From: DASWTL01 sp036402155
GTDB lineage: Bacteria; Bacteroidota; Bacteroidia; Sphingobacteriales; Sphingobacteriaceae
Length of the DNA: 59,369 nucleotides
Reading direction: 5' to 3'
Assembly (NCBI GenBank): GCA_036402155.1
Contig: DASWTL010000056.1
Span: forward strand, 1-59,369
This document shows, in pieces, positions 41,914 through 49,829 of the stretch. A model generated the notes under the pieces. That model was not told where the DNA came from and made no database searches. It saw only the letters and a list, made by a program, of their open reading frames with translations. Position numbers and translations under genes: made by a program. Within the stretch, counting starts at the first letter, position 1. Each line of letters begins with the position of its first letter.

Positions 41914-43128
41914 ATGATGAGTGAACTATCAGACATTGCCAAAAAAGCCCTTATGCAGCCGCAAGAGGCAATGCTCGAAACTAAGACAAAAAAAAACAGC
42001 CTGTATATAGGTATCCCGAAAGAAACTTCTTTCCAGGAAAACAGGATTGCTCTTACCCCGCTTTCAGTAGCTCTTTTGGTACAAAACGGGCATGAGGTGG
42101 TGATAGAAGCCGGAGCCGGAGCTTGTGCAAATTTTCATGATAAAGACTACAGCGAGCAGGGTGCAAAAATTGTTTATGATAAAAAAGAAGTTTACAAGGC
42201 CGATATTGTTATAAAAATAGCCCCTCCAACTGATGATGAGATTGAACTGATGAAACCCGGGCAAATCCTTTTCTCTACACTGCAAATGGCGACTATGAAA
42301 TGTGAGACGCTTAAAGCAATGATGAAAAAAAAGATCACCGCTCTCTCATTTGAATATTTACGTGATGAAGGTAATATTCTTACCGTGGTTAGGGCAATGA
42401 GTGAAATTGTAGGCGCAACGTCTGTTCTTATTGCAGCTGAGTATTTAAGCAATGTTTTTGATGGAAAGGGACTTATGCTCGGCGGTGTTACCGGTGTGCC
42501 CCCTACAGAAATTGTTATTTTAGGCGCCGGTACCGTAGGAGAATTTGCCGCACGGACAGCAATTGCACTTGGTGCAGAAGTAAAAGTCTTTGATAGTTCA
42601 ATATACAGGCTCAGAAGATTACAGAATCAAATTGGCAGCCGGGTATTTACATCTGTTATTCAGCCCATTGTTCTGCAGAAAGCTATACGTAATTGTGACG
42701 TTGCCATAGGAGCTGTCCGGGCAGCACATGGCCGTAGCCCGTGCATGGTTTCAGAGGAAACCGTTAGCCGGATGAAACCTAATTCAGTAATAATTGATGT
42801 GAGTATTGATCAGGGGGGCGTTTTTGAAACTTCGGAAGTGACTAATCATACTGATCCGGTATTCAGAAAATATGATGTTATACATTATTGCGTACCTAAT
42901 ATTGCATCCCGCGTTGCACGTACGGCCACTTATGCCTTAACGAATATTTTTACTCCTATACTTGTAGATATTGGCGAAATGGGCGGTCTCATGAATCTAA
43001 TCTGGGAAAAACCAGGTGTAAGAAATGCGATTTACCTTTACCAGGGGCAGTTAGCCAATAAAGATCTTGCGGACAGATTTAATATGCCTCATAAGGATCT
43101 TGACCTACTTGTTATATCAAACAGGTAA
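41914..43128 (+). CDS. ald: Alanine dehydrogenase
   Basis: This enzyme interconverts L-alanine and pyruvate with NAD. From the ATG at 41914 it has about 404 residues, some 30 more at the N-terminus than typical Ald. It has GIPKETSFQENRIALTP with the substrate arginine and later lysine, the NAD-binding motif ILGAGTVGEFAA and the HYCVPNIASRVARTATYALTN block. An in-frame TTG at 41908 and an ATG at 41917 are other start options. It follows tsaE and porX; the link with PorX is positional only. Confidence 0.92.
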   Translation: MMSELSDIAKKALMQPQEAMLETKTKKNSLYIGIPKETSFQENRIALTPLSVALLVQNGHEVVIEAGAGACANFHDKDYSEQGAKIVYDKKEVYKADIVIKIAPPTDDEIELMKPGQILFSTLQMATMKCETLKAMMKKKITALSFEYLRDEGNILTVVRAMSEIVGATSVLIAAEYLSNVFDGKGLMLGGVTGVPPTEIVILGAGTVGEFAARTAIALGAEVKVFDSSIYRLRRLQNQIGSRVFTSVIQPIVLQKAIRNCDVAIGAVRAAHGRSPCMVSEETVSRMKPNSVIIDVSIDQGGVFETSEVTNHTDPVFRKYDVIHYCVPNIASRVARTATYALTNIFTPILVDIGEMGGLMNLIWEKPGVRNAIYLYQGQLANKDLADRFNMPHKDLDLLVISNR

Positions 43129-43210
43129 GGATCCTGTCAAATCCTGTTAAACACTTTACCCGGGTAGTTGTATTTAATAGGTATTAGAACCATCCTCAGG
43201 TATAACTTTT

Positions 43211-44188
43211 ATGAAGAAATCACTTCCGGTAAGGTTTTTCAAAACTACTGTTCAACTGCTGGGCTCGTCATTTACAGCTTTCAATGATGACCACGGCTTC
43301 AAGTTGAGCGCCGCTCTGGCTTATTATACCGTGTTTGCACTGGCACCCTTATTAATGATCATAATTTTTATAACCAGCAGCATATTCGGAGCTGATGCCG
43401 TGCAGGGGAGAATATTTTCTGAATTGAATAATTTTGTAGGTAACAGTGCTGCAATGCAGGTTCAGGAAACTATTGAAAAGATAAGTCTTTCAAACAAATC
43501 AACATTTGCGCTCGTAACCGGCATAATAACTTTAACTATTGGAGCAACTGGAGTTTTTGTGGAGATACAAGATTCTATTAATATGATCTGGAAAGTTAAA
43601 GCAAAACCTAAAAAAGGATGGTTAAAACTGCTCACAAACCGCATTCTTTCCTTTTCCATGATCATTTCGCTGGGGTTTTTACTCATCGTATCACTGCTGA
43701 TTAACGGGCTTGTAATAGCAATGACCGATCAGCTCAACCGGTATTTCCCTGATATAACTGTATTGCTGGTTAACATATTAAACCTGGCGCTTACATTCGG
43801 AATAATCTCTATCCTGTTTGCAATTATCTTTAAGTTTTTACCCGATGTGGAAATTGAATGGAAAGACGTGCGCATTGGAGCATTTTTTACAGCTACTCTT
43901 TTTATGATAGGCAGATATTTAATCGGATTATATATTAACACTGCCGGACCAGGGACAGCTTATGGCGCCGCAGGATCATTAATAATTATTTTATTGTGGG
44001 TTTACTACACAGCGGCTATATTATATTTTGGCGCTGAATTCACCCAGGTCCACGCTGAAGCCTATGGCTGTAAGATAAAACCGGCCAGTTATGCAGTCCA
44101 TATAGTTCAAACCGAGCAGGAAAAAAACGTTAAAGTCCTCCCGACACAGGATCATGATATTAATATTGACAAAAAGGACCTGGTATAA
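43211..44188 (+). CDS. YihY/BrkB-family inner-membrane protein
   Basis: The 325-residue protein has six membrane helices and the family blocks AALAYYTVFALAPLLMIII and GSLIIILLWVYYTAAILYFGAEFTQ. The family was once named ribonuclease BN by error; its function is unknown, and a role in envelope or transport is assumed. The C-terminal 45 residues form a charged cytoplasmic tail. It appears to be a single gene. Confidence 0.9.
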   Translation: MKKSLPVRFFKTTVQLLGSSFTAFNDDHGFKLSAALAYYTVFALAPLLMIIIFITSSIFGADAVQGRIFSELNNFVGNSAAMQVQETIEKISLSNKSTFALVTGIITLTIGATGVFVEIQDSINMIWKVKAKPKKGWLKLLTNRILSFSMIISLGFLLIVSLLINGLVIAMTDQLNRYFPDITVLLVNILNLALTFGIISILFAIIFKFLPDVEIEWKDVRIGAFFTATLFMIGRYLIGLYINTAGPGTAYGAAGSLIIILLWVYYTAAILYFGAEFTQVHAEAYGCKIKPASYAVHIVQTEQEKNVKVLPTQDHDINIDKKDLV

Positions 44189-44316
44189 CTTACTGAATCA
44201 CCGAGGGATATACTACTCTAAATTCCAATGAAATACCGCATCATTACCGTATTAATTAAAAATTCCATAAATTAATATACTTTTTGATCCGATGCTAAAT
44301 ACTAAGTTGTTTAGGT

Positions 44317-45564
44317 ATGAGTTGTTTCAGGTTAAACACGCTAAAGAAATTTATAACCCTGGGGTTATTAACGTGCTTTTTAACCCCTGTTGCTTATGCT
44401 CAAAAGTTTGAATTTCTTCACAACCGCAAAAAAGAAGCACTTCCCTTTAAATTTGTAAGAAATCTGATCATTATTCCAGTTGAAATTAATGGAAAGGGGC
44501 CTTATAATTTCGTGCTGGATACTGGTGTTGGGTTCTGCATTATAACCGAACCGTCCTTAATTGATACATTAAAGCCTGCAACACTACGAAAAATTAAAAT
44601 CACGGGCTTTGGTGAAGGTGAAGACCTTACTGCCCACGTAATTCCATCATTACAATTTAAGATCGGGAATACCGCAGGAAGCAGGCTCCCCGCTGCAGTG
44701 CTTCAAAAAGACGCATTTGACCTTTCTGCATTTGCAGGCATGCCTGTTTATGGATTAATCGGTTATGAGTTTTTTAACAGCTTTATTGTTAGAATAAACT
44801 ACGCAACCAGTCTGATAACCCTCTACCGTCAACATAGCGGATTTATTCTTAGAAAGGGAAATCGCATTCCCATGTCAATAGAAGACAGGAAACCATACAT
44901 CAACTCTGAGATTGGAATAAAGCCCAAAAACATACTGGCAAAACTTATTATCGACACAGGTTCAGGGCATCCTCTCTCATTAGAAATGTATGAAGGTGTT
45001 CCCTTTGAGGTGCCCAAAGTACACATTGCTGCTAATCTTGGGATTGGAATCACAGGACCGATCAATGGCTTTCTTGGTAGAGTTGATTTTGTAAGACTGG
45101 GGAAGTTCGAGATCAAAAATGTATTAACAGCCTTTCCCGATTTCAAAGATGCGGCCTCAAAAACCAACACCATAAATAGGGCCGGAAGTATTGGGAATAA
45201 CATCTTACGACGGTTTGATGTTGTTTTCGATTACAGCAGAAGTGCCATGTACCTCAAATCTACTGCCTCATTAAAGGCGCCCTTTGAGCATGATATGAGC
45301 GGTATGGAGCTATTCTCTTCCGGAGAGGATTATAAAAGATTATTTGTTTTGAGGGTAGAAGCACTATCTGCTGCTTATGAAGCGGGGATACAAGAAGATG
45401 ATGAAATACTAGCAATAAATCTCAAGCCGGTAAGCGAGTTGAGCCGCGAAGAAATTGATGCCATTTTCAAATCACAAAATAACCGAAGCCTGATTATTGA
45501 TCTGGTACCCAAAGGCGCTAAAAGAATGGAACGGATAATTCTGACACTTAAGCGCAGGATCTAA
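44317..45564 (+). CDS. Exported retropepsin-like aspartyl protease with PDZ domain
   Basis: The 415-residue protein has a signal peptide ending AYAQ (1-29). Two retropepsin-type halves are visible: the first with D68-T-G in NFVLDTGVGF, the second with D213-T-G in LIIDTGSGHP. A PDZ domain (about 335-412) with GIQEDDEILAINLKPV closes the chain. Having both DTG motifs in one chain suggests a pepsin-like single-chain active site instead of a homodimer. It is probably periplasmic and may process exported proteins. It is convergent with an SRPBCC gene. Confidence 0.85.
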   Translation: MSCFRLNTLKKFITLGLLTCFLTPVAYAQKFEFLHNRKKEALPFKFVRNLIIIPVEINGKGPYNFVLDTGVGFCIITEPSLIDTLKPATLRKIKITGFGEGEDLTAHVIPSLQFKIGNTAGSRLPAAVLQKDAFDLSAFAGMPVYGLIGYEFFNSFIVRINYATSLITLYRQHSGFILRKGNRIPMSIEDRKPYINSEIGIKPKNILAKLIIDTGSGHPLSLEMYEGVPFEVPKVHIAANLGIGITGPINGFLGRVDFVRLGKFEIKNVLTAFPDFKDAASKTNTINRAGSIGNNILRRFDVVFDYSRSAMYLKSTASLKAPFEHDMSGMELFSSGEDYKRLFVLRVEALSAAYEAGIQEDDEILAINLKPVSELSREEIDAIFKSQNNRSLIIDLVPKGAKRMERIILTLKRRI

Positions 45565-45566
45565 GG

Positions 45567-46322
45567 CTATACTACCGAAGTTTCAATATCATTAGCTGAA
45601 TAATCTTCATTCGCATTCCAATTATGCTGGCTTTCAACAAAATGCTTAAAATTGGTTACATCTTCCCTGACTATTTTTTCAAAAAATGGATTTAACAGTT
45701 TGCCTACCGCTGTTCCAACCCCTCCGGCAGGCGGAGTATAACTGATAACCACATTTATTACTGTTCCGGGGCTATCCTGCATATCTTTAAACTCAACTTT
45801 TCCGGCGTTATATATCATAGAACCTGGTACAGATTGCCATCCGATCATAATTCCGGGCTGATCTTCTACAATTTCAGCATCCCAGCTTATTTGTCCAACA
45901 TTTGCCGGCAATTTCACTTCCCAGTGCGATCTTTTACTATCCTGTACGGTTACATCTTTTAGATGTTTCATAAATAATGGAAGCGTATTTAACTTCCTCC
46001 AAAAGCTATAAACATCTGCTCTTGAAGCATTTACATTAAAGCTTTCTCTGATATTCACATTGAGTGAGGTGGTATTATACTTTCCCATTGTGCTGTATAG
46101 CGGACAATGGCCGGTAAGTCCGCGGTACAGTAAATAACCTCCTGCAGCTGTTTTAACTATGCTCTTTACAGGATTTTTTCCTAATTTTTTTATGCCGGAA
46201 CTAAATAAACTAACACCTGCCAATACAGATATATATCTTTCAGGCCAGGCCAAATTGGTAGTAATATTATTATTTATGCCTGCCCCTACAAACCTGGGTT
46301 TTTGTTGATATTGAAAACTCAT
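45567..46322 (-). CDS. DUF2892-SRPBCC two-domain membrane protein
   Basis: The 251-residue protein has two parts. Residues 20-80 are a DUF2892/YgaP-like pair of hydrophobic helices (LAWPERYISVLAGVSLFSSG, then GGYLLYRGLTGHCPLYS). Residues 90-235 are an SRPBCC/polyketide-cyclase-like ligand-binding domain starting at ESFNVNASRADVYSFWRKL. The fused form is common in soil bacteria and may bind a hydrophobic ligand at the membrane. No substrate can be named. Confidence 0.85.
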   Translation of the reverse strand: MSFQYQQKPRFVGAGINNNITTNLAWPERYISVLAGVSLFSSGIKKLGKNPVKSIVKTAAGGYLLYRGLTGHCPLYSTMGKYNTTSLNVNIRESFNVNASRADVYSFWRKLNTLPLFMKHLKDVTVQDSKRSHWEVKLPANVGQISWDAEIVEDQPGIMIGWQSVPGSMIYNAGKVEFKDMQDSPGTVINVVISYTPPAGGVGTAVGKLLNPFFEKIVREDVTNFKHFVESQHNWNANEDYSANDIETSVV

Positions 46323-46410
46323 AACGATGCGTTTGATTTTCTTTATAACATTTTACAAAGCACTTAGTTTAGTTTAACTTCCCGGTATTAAAATTTAAAT
46401 TCCTCATATC

Positions 46411-47265
46411 ATGAAATTTAGGATCTTGTTGCTTATCCAACTTGTTTTTATTTCGTCTTCAGGCTTTTCACAATCAGATTCCATTGCAGTTTCCAGCGCC
46501 AAATGGCAATCCAAAAAGATAAGCAGAGGAATAAAGTTAAAGACTCATTGCTTTAATAAAACTCTTTTTAACTCCAATCAAAATGTATCTATTCTGGAAG
46601 TAAAACCAGGAAGAAAAGTTATGTTGGATCTGAGATATGAACAAAAAGTCTTAAAAAAGACCAGCGAATTCGGAAAAGAAGAGAATGCTCTGGCAGCCTT
46701 AAACGGAACTTTTTTCGACATTAAAAATGGTGGCTCGGTAGACTATATCCGCTCTGACGGGATAGTAGTAAATGAGAATCGGCAGGGAAAAACTCAAAAC
46801 AGAGCTCTTCATCAGAAAGCCGCAATCACCTTTACTAAAGGTAAGATCACAATCGTTAAATGGGATGGCACGCCCGATTGGGAAAAAAATCTACCGGGCG
46901 AAGATGTTATGTTGTCGGGGCCGCTTCTTATGATAGATAAAAAGGGCTCAACTGTTGATTCTTCAGGCTTTACAATTACACGTCATCCACGATCTGCTGT
47001 TGCAATAAAAGGGAAAAAGGTTTTATTGATCACTGTTGATGGAAGGAATGAGAACTCTGCGGGCATGAACCTGTTTGAGCTATCCAATTTTTTACGGTGG
47101 ATGAAATCTGATGCGGCAATCAATTTAGATGGAGGAGGATCAACAACACTTTGGGTAAAGGACCAACCAGGAAACGGCGTAGTTAATTATCCATCAGATA
47201 ATAAAAAATGGGACCATGAGGGTGAACGAAAAGTTGCAAACGTTATCCTTGTGAAAAGAAGATAA
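46411..47265 (+). CDS. Exported phosphodiester glycosidase-family protein (NAGPA-like)
   Basis: The 284-residue protein has a signal peptide (1-20) and the phosphodiester glycosidase domain (about 85-280). Characteristic stretches are AALNGTFFDIKNGGSVDYI, HPRSAVAIKGKKVLLITVDGR and INLDGGGSTTLWVKDQPGNG. Related enzymes uncover mannose-6-phosphate or act on exopolysaccharide glycosyl phosphodiesters. It is probably periplasmic or secreted. It converges with the receiver gene with one base between them. Confidence 0.88.
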   Translation: MKFRILLLIQLVFISSSGFSQSDSIAVSSAKWQSKKISRGIKLKTHCFNKTLFNSNQNVSILEVKPGRKVMLDLRYEQKVLKKTSEFGKEENALAALNGTFFDIKNGGSVDYIRSDGIVVNENRQGKTQNRALHQKAAITFTKGKITIVKWDGTPDWEKNLPGEDVMLSGPLLMIDKKGSTVDSSGFTITRHPRSAVAIKGKKVLLITVDGRNENSAGMNLFELSNFLRWMKSDAAINLDGGGSTTLWVKDQPGNGVVNYPSDNKKWDHEGERKVANVILVKRR

Positions 47266-47266
47266 A

Positions 47267-47629
47267 TTAAGCGGAAAGCTGCAATTCAATCTTGGACAAG
47301 AGGTTATGTATATCGAAAGGTTTGGATACGATATCATCAGCTCCAACATCCTTTATAGCGTCATGTGCAGCAGGATGAGCTGATACCATGATCACTGGAA
47401 TATCTTTGGTTTTTTCATTACTTTTTAAAAGCTTACAGATATCCCTGCCATCCTTTCCGGAAAGCATGATATCAAGTAAAATTAAATCAGGGGAATTCAG
47501 TTCTACCTGTTCAAATACTTCATCTCCTTTTAACGTGGTGATTACTTCATAACCCGAATAATTCAACAGCTCCTCAAGCGCATCCAGGATAAAAGCATCA
47601 TCATCTACAACTAATATCTTGCTTGCCAT
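47267..47629 (-). CDS. Single-domain response regulator
   Basis: From the ATG at 47629 the protein has 120 residues and is a receiver only: D9/D10/D11, phospho-acceptor D53 and K103 in IVSKPFD. Its start lies one base after the stop of the PAS kinase gene, so the kinase is its probable partner. An in-frame upstream start would overlap the kinase by 57 bases and is less likely. With no output domain it must pass the signal by protein contact or a phosphorelay. Confidence 0.9.
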   Translation of the reverse strand: MASKILVVDDDAFILDALEELLNYSGYEVITTLKGDEVFEQVELNSPDLILLDIMLSGKDGRDICKLLKSNEKTKDIPVIMVSAHPAAHDAIKDVGADDIVSKPFDIHNLLSKIELQLSA

Positions 47630-47630
47630 G

Positions 47631-48698
47631 TTAAGTACGGTTATCATAGGGTATCGTAATTTTAAAGTTACAGCCGGAATTGCCATTTTCCAAAGTTATT
47701 TCACCACCGTGTTGTTTGATTATTTGCGATGAAATATAAAGACCTAACCCAACTCCAGGGAAAGTGTTTGCAGTATTATCATGTACCCTGTAAAATCTTT
47801 TAAAAATTTTCTCTTTTTCGTCAGCTTTAATGCCAATGCCATAGTCCCTTACAGTCACCGTAACAGTCTCATTATTATCCTCTAAAGAAACTTCCACGGT
47901 ATCCGCATCCGGAGAAAATTTAATTGCATTATCCAACAAATTATTGAATGCCTGGGCCAGCTTTTCGCGATCACCGTAAACATTCTGCGCTATATAACCA
48001 GTAACTATTATATTATGTTTTTGCGCCTCTGACTGAACACGTGAAATTTCTTCAATAATAAGTTTATTGAAATCAAAATCAGATGGATTAAGTTCTATTC
48101 CACTATCATATATTTTATTAGACTCTACCAGATTATTAATTAACCTGGTAAGCTTTACAACCTGTTTATTAACCTTTTTTAAAAAATCAAGATGCTTTTC
48201 GTCACCACCTCTGTCAAAAAAATCTTCCAGTAACTGAGCATAGACTTTAATGGTGGTTACGGGGATCTTAAGTTCGTGGCTTGCCGAACTAATGAACTCA
48301 TCCCTCAAAATCATTTCCTGTGCGAGGTCGTGAATATCTAATGTTGAGGCAACATAACCCGTTAATAAGCCCTGATCATCAAATTGCGGGGTGGCGTTGG
48401 TAAGTACCCATCTATACTCACTATCATGTCGTTTTAAGCGGTATTTAATTTGAAATGGCTGTCGGCTATCAAATGATGCATTATATACCCTTTTGTATTC
48501 TTCTAAATCATCCGGATGGATATCATCTGTAAATAAACCCTCGACTTCCTGCTGTTCGGTGCGTCCCCTGAAGTCCAACCAATTCTTATTAAAAGTATAA
48601 TATTTTTTATCTGCCCCCGAAAACCATATCATACCGGGAAAAGTATCTTTCATAAATTGAATCTGCGCATTTTTGGGTAAAACAGGTTTATCATTCAT
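47631..48698 (-). CDS. Soluble PAS-domain histidine kinase
   Basis: The 355-residue kinase has no membrane segment. A PAS/PAC domain (about 12-125, with MIWFSGADKKYYTFN) is followed by HisKA with H141 in SASHELKIPV and a HATPase with N-box NNLLDNAIKFSP, G1 RDYGIGI and G2 GVGLGLYIS. It likely responds to a cytoplasmic signal such as redox or a small ligand. The following receiver gene is directly adjacent and probably its target. Confidence 0.93.
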   Translation of the reverse strand: MNDKPVLPKNAQIQFMKDTFPGMIWFSGADKKYYTFNKNWLDFRGRTEQQEVEGLFTDDIHPDDLEEYKRVYNASFDSRQPFQIKYRLKRHDSEYRWVLTNATPQFDDQGLLTGYVASTLDIHDLAQEMILRDEFISSASHELKIPVTTIKVYAQLLEDFFDRGGDEKHLDFLKKVNKQVVKLTRLINNLVESNKIYDSGIELNPSDFDFNKLIIEEISRVQSEAQKHNIIVTGYIAQNVYGDREKLAQAFNNLLDNAIKFSPDADTVEVSLEDNNETVTVTVRDYGIGIKADEKEKIFKRFYRVHDNTANTFPGVGLGLYISSQIIKQHGGEITLENGNSGCNFKITIPYDNRT

Positions 48699-48740
48699 GC
48701 TTATAATTCTGGTAATCCTGCAACATAAAGCTTACCGATA

Positions 48741-48959
48741 CTATTTCTGGTATGCTGCAATAATAGCTTTTGCTTTTTTTGCCTCCTCTTTCGATACAAG
48801 AAGTTTCACCGATTCAACATCGCTGGTTGTCATCCGCCATGGGGCAATAGTTCCTGTAAGATCATCCTGCACATAGGCTTCAATTCCACCTGAACTTAAC
48901 AACCCCTGTATAATTTCAGCTTCCCACAAGCTGCCATAAAATATCTCTTCGGGCTCCAT
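48741..48959 (-). CDS. DUF2007 family small protein, left copy
   Basis: From the ATG at 48959 the protein has 72 residues. It matches the DUF2007 (putative signal-transducing protein) pattern: IFYGSLWEAEIIQGLLSSGGIEAYVQDD, then a variable centre, then VKLLVSKEEAKKAKAII. It resembles a small ferredoxin-like fold. A paralogue lies at 57874-58140, on the other side of the protease operon. The function is unknown. It precedes the PAS kinase gene on the same strand. Confidence 0.8.
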   Translation of the reverse strand: MEPEEIFYGSLWEAEIIQGLLSSGGIEAYVQDDLTGTIAPWRMTTSDVESVKLLVSKEEAKKAKAIIAAYQK

Positions 48960-49107
48960 AAAATAATGTTTTATTTTAATAAAGAGCAAACACTAAAAAG
49001 ATGTTTTACTAACCGGAAAATAAACATATTAAACCCTGACCAATTGTAACCTTTAGTGCAAAAACACGTATAAAAACTAAACCTAAATTAACGCAAAGGG
49101 GAATTAC

Positions 49108-49512
49108 ATGGAGGCTATACTTAAAATATTAGTAGTTGAGGATGAAGATCTAATGCTGAAAGCATTGGAATTCCGGTTAAAAAAAGATGGATACGATGTT
49201 TTTACAGCAAAAGATGGTGCAACAGCCCTCGATCTTCTTAAAGAGCATCGCTTTGATCTGGTATTAACTGATATTATGCTTCCGTTTGTTAGTGGTTTAG
49301 AGATTGTAAGTAAGGTTAAGTCGGATAGTTCGTTAAAAGATACACCTGTAATTGTTCTTTCTGCAGTTGGGTTAGAAAAGATTGTACTGGAAGCTTTTGA
49401 ATTGGGCGCAGATGATTTTATTACCAAGCCATTCAATCTTAATGAATTAACGATAAGGGTAAAAAAACATATTAAAAGACCTCAGTTTCCTCATTTATCA
49501 CAGGCTGGATAA
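49108..49512 (+). CDS. Single-domain response regulator
   Basis: The 134-residue receiver has E11/D12, phospho-acceptor D55 in LVLTDIMLPF and K107 in FITKPFN. No output domain follows. It is the nearest regulatory gene upstream of the papain-caspase operon on the same strand, but two terminators separate them. The PAS kinase on the other strand is a possible partner. Confidence 0.92.
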   Translation: MEAILKILVVEDEDLMLKALEFRLKKDGYDVFTAKDGATALDLLKEHRFDLVLTDIMLPFVSGLEIVSKVKSDSSLKDTPVIVLSAVGLEKIVLEAFELGADDFITKPFNLNELTIRVKKHIKRPQFPHLSQAG

Positions 49513-49545
49513 AGCGAGTCTGTATTCTTATTAGTACAATATTTT

Positions 49546-49574
49546 AAACCGGAACATAGGTATGCTCCGGTTTT
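49546..49574 (+). terminator. Terminator of the response-regulator gene
   Basis: AAACCGGA and TCCGGTTT pair around an inner CATA/TATG stem, followed by T residues. It lies 34 bases after the stop at 49512. Confidence 0.75.
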
Positions 49575-49664
49575 GTGCATTGGTACAGTTTATGGATATA
49601 GCTAGAGTGTAGGCAGAAGTGAGAGAGAAACAGAATGCAGAAAGACCCTACATCTATTTTATTT

Positions 49665-49690
49665 AGGCTGCCTGTTCAGGCGGCCTTTTT
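49665..49690 (+). terminator. Second terminator before the protease operon
   Basis: AGGCTGCCTG and CAGGCGGCCT pair (one G-U) with a T-run after it. It is a strong hairpin and has no gene immediately before it, so it adds insulation for the downstream operon. Confidence 0.75.
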
Positions 49691-49758
49691 ATTTTCATTT
49701 ATAATAATAAACCACCCTACAACTGGTAAACGAAATCTACTCATTGATATGACTTTGT

Positions 49759-49812
49759 GTCAATATACCCACTTTTAGGTATTTTGACTTGAAAATTAAT
49801 TTTCTACTTTTC
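49759..49812 (+). promoter_or_regulatory. Candidate promoter and operator of the protease operon
   Basis: A near-perfect inverted repeat, GTCAATATACC and GGTATTTTGAC (49759-49769 and 49778-49788, one mismatch, 8-base spacer), overlaps a TTTG at 49783-49786. Eighteen bases later TACTTTTC (49805-49812) resembles the TAnnTTTG element with one mismatch. The spacer holds a 14-base perfect palindrome GAAAATTAATTTTC (49791-49804). The ATG at 49830 follows. A repressor or activator dimer bound here could control the promoter; no regulator is identified. Confidence 0.5.
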
Positions 49813-49829
49813 CAGCTTTCAAATTTCTA

